Assembly: GCA_036874045.1 (NCBI GenBank)
Contig: CM072340.1
Coordinates: 20,263,001 to 20,327,000 of the forward strand
Source: Cymodocea nodosa
Lineage: Eukaryota; Streptophyta; Magnoliopsida; Alismatales; Cymodoceaceae
DNA length: 64,000 bases
Direction of reading: 5' to 3'
This document shows positions 1-12,289 of this stretch, piece by piece (position 1 is the stretch's first letter; each line of letters starts with the position of its first letter). The position numbers were made by a program, and so were the translations under genes. The notes below the pieces were generated by a model. That model was given only the letters and a program-made list of their open reading frames with translations, made no database searches and was not told the DNA's origin.

Positions 1-3000
1 ACCACATATGATTCCAAATATGGAATTTGAATTTACAGATTCAGATATACACAAAGATTTATACCAGATCATCAAATATTCATGTGGAGAACTCTGCTCA
101 TCACTGGACCAGGTAGACAAGGTTATGAAGATTTGGACTAAATTTTTGGAGCCACTCTTGGGCATCCCTTCTCAACATCATGGTGCAGAGGACACAGAGG
201 ATATTGTTAAGACAAAAAATCATGTCACTAGAAGTAATATTGCAACTGTTTCTGAAAATGATGATATCCCTGGGGCAGATTGTGTTGGTGTTAGTGTAAA
301 GAAACTAAATCCTGTAAGTAATAGTGGTGAGGGACTTCCAACTGAAGAAAGGAATTTATGCAGAACTAAGCTAGGAAATGGTGAATCCACAAGTAGAGAT
401 GGCTTTAATGGTGAATACATCCATCAAAATGATACTATCTGTAGCGCTACATCACATGGAATAGTTCACAGCAATTTCTGTGTGGCTGCTGATACTTCAG
501 GTGTTAATATCCAAAATGCCACTGGAGAATCGTTGGCTGATAGTTCAGGTAGGGTTGAACCAAGCCATGGTACGAGAGCATTTAAAAATGCATCAGAACC
601 ATTTCATTCCTGGGAGTTAATTTCATAATTGAGTTTATTCCAAAGTTCTTCATGATCAAATATTCTTTCTTTTTTTCTTGTTCTAAGGGGTTTTCACCAT
701 AACCACGAAATCTGCACTTAGTGGCTCTGAAAGAGTGGTTGAACCTCAACTTCATAATGAAGGTCTACCTTCATCAGAGGTATGAAATTTACTTCTTTCA
801 GTTTATCTTATTGTTTATATAAAGAAGCATTTGATACATCTACCTATTGTTTGTTTAAAATATCATGTCATTTTATACTTGTCTTGTTTTCTTTAATCTT
901 GAAGTAAAAACTTGGTGTCGTTCACCACATTGGATCTAGGCTGTTTATCATTGCATAATTTAAGCTTTTTACATTTGAATACAAGGTTATTGTAGTGCCA
1001 AGCTGCCTAAGTGGTAAGCCTGGGTGCTTAGGTGCCCATTTAAATATTCATTTTTTAAAAATTCCTTATAAAATATTTAATAATATGTATACTTTTAGAT
1101 CTATTATTTTCTAAATAACATTCAATTACTTAAATAACCTTAAGTTAACGTCAAAATTTGAAGTATAACATTACTATTACTAATATGTATATTTCAGTAG
1201 TATTCCATCAAAAAATATGTATTTAATTTTTAGGAAAAACCTTTAAAAAATCTTTGAGCCTCTAAGGTGTGATGAAGTCAGGCATGGGTGCCTGTAAGTC
1301 TTCTTGAATATTGGTAATAAATGTGAACAAGATTAAATGGTTCATGTTCCTAACATTTTACGTAATTCTCCTTTGTATTTGTATTTGGTTGTAGTAGTTA
1401 CTGACTTGTTTGGTCAACATGAACAGAAATTGGCCTGATATGGAGATTTTTTAGTTCCATCATTTTTGTGTAACTACTTATACACTTGGACTTCAATATT
1501 CATATTTAGATCTAATGTGTATTTTTTGGATTTAGCCAAAAACATGTAGATCTAAGATTTTTCTATATGTTTTTCATATTTTCTTAAAATTTTTTGTATT
1601 TTAAAGTTAATTAGTGGATACCGCACATATCTAACATAAATATATTTATTCATAAACATAGCAAAACACTGATCTGTAGCACAACACTACTTCACTACTT
1701 AGGATCCATATAAAGATGTATTTATTCATAGACTCTAACATTCTCTTTCAAATTAGAACATTTAGCTTGCAATAAACTCATACATAAGTAAATTATAACA
1801 AACTAAATAAGAAAATATTTAATAGAAAGACACTAACAAGAAATAGTAGTAATATTGTGCAAACAAGAAAAATAGTCAATTCTAGTTAACCACACTTTAA
1901 TAGGTGTAAACACTGATTTGTTGTTGACATTATTAAATTTAATTAATGTACGAATACTTGTATATATTAAAAAGACTCACACACATGCTTCTACAACACT
2001 AATACAATCAACAGTGTTCAACATAAAAATTAATCTCATGGAGAACAAACAAATTTGACAGGTCAACATTGTTACAACGTTGAGACTCATAAGAAAAGTA
2101 TAACTAATTTAATTGGAGATTGATAATGAAATATTAAGTACTTCTTATTGTCTCATTTTTTATTTTTTTAAGTTCCACCATTTTTATTTTTTTCCTTCTC
2201 TCTCTCCCCCCTTTTTTTTTCTTTCTTCCCTTATTCTCGCTCTTCTTCCCCTCTCCTTTTTTTTCTTTCTTTCTATCCTTATTTTTTCTTTCCTTCTCTC
2301 ATCATTTTTTTTGTTCATCCCCCTTTTTTCCTTTCTTTCCATTTTCTTCTTCTTCTTCTTCCCCTTTATCTGCAACTTGTCATTGGTGATGTGCAAGACT
2401 ACAAAGTCAGCCACTTCCCTATATATAAGGGTAGAGACTAGGACAACATCTATGGTACTAGTGAATGGAGCATCTGAAGTTACTTAAGGTGTTCCATAAA
2501 CCTCAAAAGTAGTGGAGAATATCATAGTTGCAACCGTAGAGAGGATCCAACCAAGCCAAGGTGGGCTGCAACTCACTGTTCGCTTTAGAGAGGGGAAGGG
2601 AGTTCAAGCATCATTGGCTAGGAGGGAGCATAAACTTCCAGGTGATGGTGGTTGCATCAGTGGACAAAAATGCCAGAACCATTAACAATGTGTGGTGATG
2701 TTAGGGACAACACTAGATTCAATAAGAAGTGTCGTTGGCACCTTGGAATGAACGTGGGTGCATTAACATCATGCAGGAGAGTAGGGAGCAAACACGTTGG
2801 GAAGGCTTGGGATTGCATATAAGAGGAAAGAAAGAAAGAAAGAAAGAAAAAGGAGTTATGATAGAAGTAGGAGGGTTGAGAATGGAGCTGGGCAGCAGGA
2901 GAGTATGGTTAGGAGGTCTTGGAAACAGCAATGGATGGAGGAATAAGGTATATTAGGAGTGGGTTTGGTATTGGCAATGATTGGTTGTTTGTGGTGGTGG

Positions 3001-5744
3001 TGGTGGTTGGGAGAAGGGTGTGATTAGGATTTCCCTCCTCTCTACTCAAATTCTCACCGTTATGGACTTTCAAAATCTAAACTCTAATACTATATTAAAA
3101 CACAAGGAATTAGTGGAAGTAGATTGACTTCACTAAGATAATATAAGACCTCTATTTATAGAAACTATAAAAAGTGGATACAAGGATTATAATCAATGTG
3201 AGACTAACTTCACTTGCAGCACCACTACTTAGGATCTATTTATTCATACACTCTAACGTACTAATAACAGGATGAATTTACTTCGTTTTACATCCCCACT
3301 TGGCTGCAACATGTTATCCTCTACAGAAAGATATGATTAGTCAAAATTCTAATGGAGTGAAAGAGTGGACATTGCCCCTTTATCTATACATATTTGCTCC
3401 TATATTCTACTTTTTTGGCTGGCTGTGTTAGCTTCCTGAATTTTCATTTCAAGTCCTTCCTTGCAATTGTGTTTTTCCTTTAGATGATTGCTGATATATT
3501 TTTGTATCATCCTTGCCTTTCCCTGAAATTGGAATCAAGGTGAAAGTGTCACCCATCTAGCATCTATGCTACCTTTTGTGGCTGGAATATTGAGTACCAT
3601 AAGTCTCCTCCATTTAACACAAGGACACATTCAACGTGAAATGATACACTAGAGACATTTGCTCACTCATGGATAGGGTTGGTTCCTTGCTAGGTTAACT
3701 CAATCATATTTAGTAGTTTTTTTTTTTTTCCCAGTTTTTATTAGCATATTTTTTTATTATTTATGTTTCTACATCATGCTAAGTCTTAGGAACCTTTTTA
3801 TCGTAAATTTTCAACAAAAACATACTTCAGTCTCAGGGTGTTGGAAATGTCGGGCCAGTCATATTTGCTAATGGAGGAATCTTGAGTGAAAACACACAAA
3901 ATCACAGATTTTCTGGTCTCCTCACCCATAATATCATCAAAGTTGAAAGAGAAGAGGGTGAATTATCACCTAATGGGGATTTTGAAGAGGACGGCTTTAC
4001 TTTCTTTGTGGAATCAGTAGCACCCAAGATGAAGGAAACCTCTGCTAGCATGCCTTACCAGGTTAAGCCAGGGGAAGTCCAGATATACAAGGGTGAAACC
4101 GCTGCTGATAATGACGCTGATATTGAGGATGATGAAAATGCTCAAAGATTGACAGAAGGCTGTAAAAATGCATCAGATGCCAGTGAGGATGTTTCCAGCA
4201 GTGAATATGGTGTTGGTGAGGAATGCCCACGTGAAGATAATGAAGAGGAAGATGCCGACAATGATGATCAAGATATTAAAGCAGAAAGTGAGGGTGAAGC
4301 TGGAGTGGTTGACGCACATGACACTGAATGTGAAGGGACATTGATGCCCTTTTCTGGACGTTTTCTGCATACGGTTAAACCTCTAGTAAAGCATGCCCCT
4401 TCAGCTTTACATGACAAGGAAAATAAAAGTTCGCACATTTTCTATGGAAATGATTCTTTTTATGTCCTCTTTAGGCTCCATCAGGTTGTGAAGTGAGTTT
4501 ATTTTAATAAGGCTCTTGTTTTCATCTATATGTTTTCCTAATTTTAAGGTTGATGACCTTTTGCAGATTTTGTACGAGAGAATACTCTTGGCAAAGAAAA
4601 ATTCAATGGCTGCAGAACAAAAATGGAAAACAGTTAAGGACACAAACTCCCTCAGTGTCTATGCCAAGTATGTTTTTAGCTGACTTCAGTTATGGCACAA
4701 TTTACTTGGATAAGCAAATTTTATGCCAGATGTGTTTGTCTTTGTTTTTTTACAGGTTTATGTCTGCGCTATATAATTTATTAGATGGTTCTGGTGACAA
4801 TACAAAGTTTGAAGATGAGTGTCGTGCTATTATTGGAACCCAATCTTATGTACTATTCACACTCGACAAATTGATTTACAAAGTTGTTAAGCAGGTAAAT
4901 AGTTTTCTCATCAGTGTTGTGACTGCAGTTAATGAATAGTGGTCTTATTTTTTCAAAATTATAATCAGCTTCAAGTAGTTGCATCAGATGAGATGGGGAA
5001 TAAGCTTCTTCAACTTTATGCATATGAAAAATCTAAAATTCCTGGGAGATTCATAGATCTTGTTTATTATGAGAATGCACATGTCATCCTCCATGACGAA
5101 AGTATATACCGATTTGAATCTGTAAGTTTTCAACAACTTGTCCTTGTAATTTTATGACAAACTTGTGTACCTTGATGTTATCTCAAAATAAGTATTTCTG
5201 TTGATATTTTGTTATTTTTTCATTTTGCAGCGATCATCTCCCACACGTTTATCTATTCAGCTAATGGATAATGGACATGAGAAACCTGTAGGGGTCTCTG
5301 TTTCTATGGACCCAAATTTCATTGCATATCTCAATAACGACTTCTTGGCTGTCACCAACACAAAAATCTCTCATGACAGTTTCCCCAGAAGGTATCACAA
5401 CCTCTGAGGATTTCTTATGCCATGTTTGAAGGTGTCGCTATATATCCAAATAATGTAATAATTGTTTGGTCTTGTAGAATTGCTAAGCGCAAGTTTGCAA
5501 GCATTGACAAATATTCAGCAACTTGCAAAACCATGGATGGCGTCAAACTCATTAATGGCTTGGAGTGTAAAATTTCTTGCAGTTCCTCAAAGGTATCTTA
5601 GAGATCTGTTAGACATCTAGTATATTGAAATATAATATATTTTCTATATTACAAGTTTCATATGTCCTAAATACTGATGATGTTTTTCATCAGGATAAGA
5701 GGAAGAAATCTTCACCTGCTTCATATGTTGATGCTAAGATATGA
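1..5744 (+). CDS. SIN3-like paired amphipathic helix co-repressor, C-terminal part (5' end outside window)
   Basis: Scaffold of the SIN3-histone deacetylase complex in the nucleus, needed for transcriptional repression. Exons read by eye with GT-AG borders and matching phases: <1..548, 688..779, 3837..4484, 4567..4667, 4756..4894, 4969..5121, 5231..5391, 5478..5592, 5694..5744. This gives 668 residues with the N-terminus and PAH domains missing upstream. Recognisable SIN3 C-terminal stretches are [29 protein letters not shown], the acidic region [11 protein letters not shown], the block [38 protein letters not shown] and the tail [16 protein letters not shown]. The first donor could instead be at 570, which keeps the frame and adds seven residues; 549 has the better consensus (cag/gtaggg). 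Intron 2 (780-3836) is unusually long and repeat-bearing. Family assignment is firm; which SIN3-LIKE paralogue is not decidable. Confidence 0.93.
1677..3257. repeat. TE-like block with similar flanks inside a SIN3-like intron
   Basis: A similar stretch occurs at about 1677-1740 and 3213-3257: both contain cactacttaggat followed by atttattcata and actctaac. They lie in the same orientation about 1.5 kb apart. The interior is non-coding, with a pyrimidine tract, a GAAA run near 2830 and no domain that I recognise. This could be a non-autonomous LTR-type insertion or an old segmental duplication. The outer boundaries and any target-site duplication are unresolved. Confidence 0.4.
2150..2375. repeat. 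Polypyrimidine low-complexity tract
   Basis: About 220 bases composed almost entirely of C and T on the + strand, with many T runs and TTC/CTT repeats. Open frames across it on both strands are composition artefacts (Phe/Leu/Ser-rich one way, Lys/Arg/Glu-rich the other). It lies in a SIN3-like intron. Confidence 0.85.
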
Positions 5745-7839
5745 ATGTTCCATTAGCTACAAGAAAGACGTCTAGAATCTGCCTGAGGTGATTCTGAGTT
5801 TTCAGTTTTGTTACTTTGTTTTCTCATGTGGTTAATTTCTTGTTCGTTCTGTGTTTGTCCTAATAAATCGCCCACCTGGTAAAATCTCTGGGGGCTTGGC
5901 AATTTAGGAACATTTGCACATAATTCTGTTTCAGTGTTTGTCCTAAAGTTAAAAAAGTCATTGTTTTCCCTGCTTATTTCCATCAGCTGTTGGTGCAATT
6001 AATTGCAATAAAACAGAGGAAACCTTATGTCCATATTTCAATTAGAAGTATCAAATAATCTTATGCCATTTTACTTTGCAGTTACTTGTATTGTCTCAAC
6101 GGATAACTTTCCATTCCTGTTAAACATTTCACTTCGGTGGTAGTTATGGAGTTGCTTCAAGAATTTTTTTTTCTTTTATTTTCCGGCCATTTTCTTATTA
6201 TTTTTTATTAATACAGTGCTATTTTAAAAAGGAGATGGTTGGAGGCGAACCCTATAACGAAGAAAGATCATGTTGCGATGTTCATATCTTAGTAATATTC
6301 CCACCTCATGTCTCATGCAGTTGGCTTAAACCCATTGGGTAGAATGTAGCCATTGTGCTGAAGTTATACGATGAAAAGTAGCTATCATGTGATTTTTAGC
6401 CTAACAGTCTGACTATGATAAAGAAAATGGAAGTAAAAAAATTAATTTAACATGTTATTTAACCTTGGAATGCTTTTGGAAATCTACATTTACCCAGTAT
6501 TGCAGTGGTTTTCCTTGTTCAATTATCAAGTTGATCTGATGCAGAACCTCAGCCATCGTATCAGTAAAACAGGGCGAGGTGTATCCACACTTAACAGGAT
6601 AAATAGAAACGGATTTCGGCTGCCAGTGCTTTTTAATTGTTGAGATATTGGAAAGTATCATAAACAGACGAGTTTGTTTCGACAAATGGCACGTGTATAT
6701 ATATAAATGTTTTACCTCCTTTCGTTTAATTCCTGCTATCATTTTTGTTCCAGTTCTTATTTACGAGTATTTTCTCCGACGGTTCGGCATTGATGTATAG
6801 TCATTTTTTATTATATGGCCTTGTAGAGACCGAGAGGGGAAAATTTTCAGTACCATGTTCCATAATTTTTTTGATAATGATGATTTTTATATTTATTAAA
6901 TTTTATGAAAATTATGAACATCAGAAAATTTTCTTTTTCGAATGTACACTACTAGCTCGAACAAGTTCAAATTTACGATTTTAAGGTTTAGTATTTGTAT
7001 GCTACCATGCCAGAAACGTATATTAGACGACAGCTGTGTACGACGTATGTTCCTGGCGATCTTTCATATAAACTTTTAATTTTTCCTTTGCTTTCTTCAG
7101 AAGAAGTTTACATTTGTGTACAATTATTCTTGGACGGGGGGGAAAAACGGTAAAGCCTAGTGGTGAAGTTCATGTCTCCAGAAGTTCCACACGGTTTCAA
7201 TGTCAAAAGCACAAACACCATTTAACCGTGCCATCGTTTACTCTTCCTCTGTTCTCTGTTGTAGAAAAATAAGTGTAATGGTTGTGAAAACGTTAAACCG
7301 AAAAGTAAAAAATCAAAATCAAATACAATCAAATCATCCAAAAACATGTAAAAACCTTAAAACCAAAAGCCAACACACGGAAGTCACGCTTTAAGTGGAA
7401 CTTTGGTGGCGTTTGACTCTGTAATTCATTGGTAGAAATTGAGTCGATATTAATTATATAATTATGTAATACCCTTAATTTCAAAATCTATCCAAAGTTC
7501 AAAAATTTAATCGTACCATCGTTTATTCTTCTTGTAATCTATAACGATGAACAATTGCAACTCCAAGTCGTACCTCAAAGTTAAATGAAGTATCTTTCTC
7601 CTACAATATAAAGTCATGTTAAACACAAGCACTATCGAAAATATAACCGTAGGTCAGTTTTTTTAATAAAAACGATTTTTACTTAGTAGATTTGGACGGA
7701 AATGAACATTTGTCTTCTTACCTTTTTATTGAAGAGCCTTTGTCTTCTTCCTTTGGTAAATAGATTTTGGCACACCTAATGGCTGTTCTCAAGCAAATAT
7801 GTCATTCAACCTTTTATAATTAGACTCAATTTTTAAGAA
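5745..7839. other. 3' flank of the SIN3-like gene and intergenic DNA
   Basis: No gene recognised. The first few hundred bases are presumably the 3' UTR. The rest is AT-rich, unique-looking sequence with short chance open frames and no family signature. Confidence 0.6.
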
Positions 7840-8700
7840 ATTCTACCATGTGAAGCCATACATTCTAGAAATTTATTTGGTTATTTGTGTATGATAGAAA
7901 GATCAAAAATGAAAAATTCAGAATGACCGAAAATCAAAAATTCGAAAAGTTAAAAAAAAAGATATTTACGCATGTGATAGAAAGTTAAAAAGGTTAGAAT
8001 TTAAAGAAAGAATTTGTATCTAATAGAATGTTTAAAAATGAAATATTTAAAATATTACAATAAATTATAAAAATTTAACAACTAAATAAATTTATGGTTA
8101 ACATATTTAAAGTTGGACTAAGATTATTTGATTAATCAGCATGTCTTGAAGCAAGTACAAAAGATAAGTATAAGTTTTCACTACTATCTTGTATGCATTA
8201 CCATAATACGATCAATCAAAATTTAGTATAAATAATGTATGTCTTAATGTAAAGTATAAACAATACATACAAAAGATTAGTAATGTAGATAATGTAAACT
8301 ATTCAAAAGAAGTACTTTTACATAGATGGATTTATCTATGTTTTTGTCTTCAGAAACAAAAATTTCCGATTAAGGGGGGGCAATCAACTTCCGAAGTAGG
8401 CGCTTCTCGTTAAGAAAAAAAGTTCTGATTGAAACCCTGAAACAACGACGACATACCAACGTTAGTGTCAAAAGTAATCGACACTTTTGAAGGTGGGGCA
8501 ATTTGCGAACATTGCCGATGACCGTGGATGACGACTCGGAGTTGATGCACGCACGCTAACGATGGCAAAGGAGGTGACGTCAATCGCTGCAGACGGCGAC
8601 TCGAGGCGAATGCAAACGTACCGACGATGGTAGGGAAAGCAACGCTTGCGATCAATAGGCAAGCACTAGGCAGTGGGTAGGTGCAAGGCAACATAATCGA
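7840..8700. repeat. AT-rich block followed by GC-rich block, probably transposon-derived
   Basis: At 7885-8035 the sequence repeats a loose motif of the form tatttgtgtatgatagaaa (7886), tatttacgcatgtgatagaaa (7969) and aatttgtatctaatagaat (8017). After further AT-rich DNA comes a CpG-rich stretch at about 8445-8700 full of cgac/gacg words. The same order (AT-rich with TTTGTG-type words, then a CG-rich segment) is seen in the Harbinger element at 27741-33021 and at 56.7-58.1 kb. No ends or coding sequence were found, so the assignment is inference. Confidence 0.35.
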
Positions 8701-10470
8701 TCGATCGACAGAAAATTACACAATCCTTTCTCCACCTTCCAGTTAAGACAAAAACAGCTCTAATTTCAGCTTTCCTTTTTCAAAAAATCCAATCGACACA
8801 ACCCCCCCACTAAAAGATTTCTTGTTTCTCAATATTTATAGTCAAAGGAAAACACCTTATAAAATCTTCAGTTAGCACAAACTTAACCAGAATTACCTCG
8901 TAAGAGGACTTGAAGATATCAACCAGTGAATCGCATAAGTCCATTTTCCTCAATAATTTTGCCCAGATAAAAACTTTTGTTAAAACTATTATTTATGATA
9001 AAAACACCATCTTCTAGAGACTGCAAGGACAAGCTGAACCATGATTTCATGCAGGGCTTGAACAAAGATGGACTCGACCATCTCCAGTTTCAAATAAGTT
9101 CTCTCATGTAAACAAGCTGCTCTGAAAGCTCTTTAAAAATAAAGAGAATCCAAAGTTGAAATGGCAAATATGAGTAAAGAACATGGAACATAGATTTTTA
9201 AACGTAATGTGTTGGTTGTTTCCACTTCTACAGGGCCAGCAGAACGTACTGCAATTCTTTCTGATGCGGGTACGACAACCGGAAACCTGCTAGTCAATAA
9301 GAGATTCGTGAAGTGGTTAACATTCAACCATATATTAGAATATGTCCAACCACCAAAAATGCTTTTGATGGTTTTGAAAGAAACATCAAGGATAATCATA
9401 TCGCAGCATAGGTGATGACTGCTAAGCAAATCCAAGGCGTAAAAGCCGAAGCATGGCACTGAACAATATCTTTGGATCCAATTCATCACAACTCATCACA
9501 TGAAATAAAATTCCACAAAAAACAAGTTCATAAAAAGCATGAAATTGGCTAAAAACTAACTTATTACGGCTGCATTGGAGTAAACAGATAAGCATTTCGG
9601 ATATTTCAGCCTAGCCACTGTAATTAAGAACATGAATAACGAAGGAATAAAAAAACTTAGATCATGAGGAATAACTCTCTTAGAGTCTGATGGATTTTTC
9701 TTAAATGTTCAGTAAGCTACTAATGAAACACCTCCACGATCTTTTCTAAAAGAAAAGAGGTGCTATCAGCGAGGCTTCCGTCATTATTTTTTGCCTCTTA
9801 TGAATCAGACAAATATTAATACAGGTTTGTCTGGGATTACAGAGGCCTTTAGTAACTTAACTGTGTTCTCATTCCGTGTCCCACAAATCAAATCCTGCAT
9901 AGTGTCACTCCACGCCAATCATTACAACCAATGGAATGATCGGTAATGGATTTAACGGGACATTGAATGAGACAAGGAAAGGAGAGATCATTTGGATTCA
10001 GTAACAGCATTATAACCAATGTGCAAAATAAAACTGAGTGTTGGTAACAAATTGGGAAATATTTTTGGCTCAAAAGGAAAGAAAACTGTCATGGGAGATA
10101 CATTTAAAGTAAAGAAAACGTGAAACTATATTATTCAAATTATTCACTCCAAAGGCATTGATTTTTATGTTTGAAGTTATTCTGAACCGTTATCTATGAT
10201 ATGTATTTTCCATTTTGAACTAGATTCCACTATGATTGGCATTGTCAATTATGAAGCACACACAAATCAATTTTGAATTGTCATGGTAGAATCAGTTAAA
10301 AATCATTGATATCACAACATATGTAAGAGTGAAAAAGAATCCTCCAGCAGCTTGTACATAAAGAATGTTTTTCGATGATGCAGCTACTTCTCTAACAAAT
10401 GATCTAACTATAAAAGTAATGCATGCTTTATCCCAACAAGAGAGAATGTAACAAACACTCAATTTTTTTT
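8701..10470. other. Intergenic DNA
   Basis: I see no gene, RNA or mobile-element signature here. The base composition is ordinary and the short frames on both strands show no recognisable domain. Confidence 0.5.
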
Positions 10471-10616
10471 CATGCGAGTGAGAGTCATCGAAAAAGCTCG
10501 TCATTTTGAGTGTTTGTGAAAATTTTTTTGAGTGTTTATAAGACAATATAAGCTCGTCATTTTCATGAAAGAAACATGCGAGTGGAAGTCAAGACGATCT
10601 TACCTCGTCATTTTCG
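10471..10616. repeat. Cluster of short interspersed repeats downstream of SURF6-like gene
   Basis: The word catgcgagtg occurs at 10471 and 10575, aagctcgtcatttt at 10494 and 10550, a related cctcgtcattttcg at 10603, and ttttgagtgttt twice at about 10504 and 10526. The cluster lies 60-200 bases beyond the SURF6-like stop codon, so it may be part of that gene's 3' UTR. Confidence 0.6.
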
Positions 10617-10677
10617 TACCAAAAAAGCTCGAGAAATCTTCCAGCATTTAGATTTCTGGAGCACATCATCAAACTAT

Positions 10678-11700
10678 TTAATCTTGCTTACGGCCTGCAT
10701 GCCCTGGGTTCATAAGCTTCTTCTCTCTCTTGGCAATCTTCCTCATCTTTTTCTGATGCCTTTTTTCGCTTATATTGTCTTCTCTCTTCTTCTGCTTTTC
10801 GGCTTTTGCCCTTTCCACGGTCTTCTGCCTGTCCTTCCATTTTTTTGCATTCTTTACACGACGCTTCTTCTCCTTCTTCATGCTCTCTTTCAACAATTTC
10901 GGATCATCGTGGACCTTATCCCCCGCTGCCCTGCTGACAGCAGCCTTCCACGAATGCTTTGTCGACACAACGTCTCCTTTATCAGGATCCTTCTTCGCCT
11001 CCTGTAATCTCTGAGCTCTCAACAACTTCTCCTCCTTGGAAATCCCCTTCCCCTTCTTATCGCTCTCGTTGATCTTCACCTTGCCAAACGACAAATCCAC
11101 TGATGATGGATCCTTTTTCTCCTCTTTCGCTGTCAACTTCTTGTTGTTCCCTTTCTTCACGTCCTTCTCCTTGCTTTCATCGTCACGTTTCCGTTTCTTC
11201 GCAGGCTTGTCCTTTTCATTCTCCTTCTTATCCTTCCTCCCTTCTCCCTTTTCGGGATTTGTGGTGTTCCGCGTTGACCGCAGCTCCTCGATCCGGCGAC
11301 GGAGTCGTAGCCGAAGCTCCTCGTACGTCAATGCCCTATCCACGACCGTTTCGGGAGCGTTATTCTCCTCCTTTCCGGCGTCGATGGTCTTCTTGAGAGC
11401 ATCGAGAGTAGAGGCAGATCTCTCTGGATCGAGACGCTCGCGGCGAGCTTTTTTTGTATTCTCCCGCGACTCCTTCCTGGCTGAGGCCTTGGCAGCCTTG
11501 CTGAGACCCGGGTACCAGGGCTTCTCGATGTCATCGGTGGGAAGGTAGAACCTGGATGGGATGAGCTCCACGAGGTGGTCGAAGAAGAGGGAGTGTTCAT
11601 GTACGAGGGGCTTGAGGTCATCAGTTGGTGGGGCGTGGGAGCTAGATGGGCCGGTGGCAGTGGCAGCATTTTGGATCGAACTCGACTTCTTTTTCGTCAT
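10678..11700 (-). CDS. SURF6-like nucleolar ribosome-biogenesis protein
   Basis: Surfeit locus 6 family proteins are basic nucleolar proteins that bind nucleic acid and take part in early pre-rRNA processing (Rrp14 in yeast). This is a single-exon frame of 340 residues. The N-terminus contains LVEHSLFFDHLVELIPSR-like sequence and PWYPGLSKAAKA, followed by a long Lys/Glu/Arg-rich region. The conserved C-terminal block runs from LLRAQRLQEAKKDPDKGD through HSWKAAVSRAAGDKVHDDPK to KKEKKRRVKNAKKWKDR, and the protein ends in a basic tail. The frame is open for seven more codons upstream, but that first codon (11719-11721) is GTG. The first ATG at 11698-11700, followed by TKKKSSS, is therefore taken as the start. 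The 5' half is GC-rich. Confidence 0.93.
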   Translation of the reverse strand: MTKKKSSSIQNAATATGPSSSHAPPTDDLKPLVHEHSLFFDHLVELIPSRFYLPTDDIEKPWYPGLSKAAKASARKESRENTKKARRERLDPERSASTLDALKKTIDAGKEENNAPETVVDRALTYEELRLRLRRRIEELRSTRNTTNPEKGEGRKDKKENEKDKPAKKRKRDDESKEKDVKKGNNKKLTAKEEKKDPSSVDLSFGKVKINESDKKGKGISKEEKLLRAQRLQEAKKDPDKGDVVSTKHSWKAAVSRAAGDKVHDDPKLLKESMKKEKKRRVKNAKKWKDRQKTVERAKAEKQKKREDNISEKRHQKKMRKIAKREKKLMNPGHAGRKQD

Positions 11701-12289
11701 CGTAGCGGCGGAGGCGTCCACAGCGGGCGCTGCGGAGGAGGAGTAGTAGGGGTTAGGGTTTTTGTCGTCTGTGAGAGCGGGGGTTTGCTTTAGGGAAGTG
11801 CCTAAACAACCTGGTCCGTTTGGTAACCGATGGGTTTGAACTTTGGGTTAACGGATCTCCTTCTTCCATGGTTACCGATAAATCCGCGTCGGGTCCTGAT
11901 CACGTGGTGTGGCGACCCGACCTAATAGAGGTCGGATCGGTCCGACGTGGTCAACCGCCCGGTGTCGTACCCTCCGCATTCAGTATTTCTATGTGATAAG
12001 AGAAGGGATCGAACATTGTAGTCATTTCTAGGTACATTTTGATATTAGAAAGATAATATAAATACAAATTTCACAATAGAAAAAGTTATCCGAAAATAAT
12101 ATAAATAATACGTTTAATAATAATAATTTAAAAACGATAACGAATTTTAACACGAACGTCTCTCTTCCTATCATTTTCGTTTCCAAAATTTCAGGAACGT
12201 TTGAATTTCTTGTTGACAGAATCATTCGGATTAGAAGTTAAAACAATAGCAATTACATCACAAGTCTTTCACTAGATACAATTCTTCCT
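11701..12289. other. 5' flank of the SURF6-like gene
   Basis: GC-rich sequence to about 11980, likely the promoter and 5' UTR of the minus-strand SURF6-like gene, then AT-rich DNA. The cacgtg-like word cacgtggtgtgg occurs at about 11902. No further gene is seen. Confidence 0.4.

Noticed and set aside
549..616. Extending the first SIN3-like exon to the stop near 628
   Set aside because: A cag/gtaggg donor at 549 joins in phase to the next exon at 688; donors near 616 put a stop in the following exon.
2113..2487. Open frames on both strands across the pyrimidine tract
   Set aside because: The encoded Phe/Leu/Ser- or Lys/Glu/Arg-rich products reflect base composition only, and the stretch lies inside an intron.
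8410..8694. Two overlapping minus-strand frames
   Set aside because: No family signature; the region is a CpG-rich block without splice or start context.
11036..11548. 170-codon plus-strand frame opposite the SURF6-like gene
   Set aside because: It is the antisense shadow of a Lys/Arg/Glu-rich coding region and shows no domain.
11698..11721. Longer N-terminus for the SURF6-like protein
   Set aside because: The extra upstream codons begin with GTG, not ATG; the first ATG is at 11698-11700.
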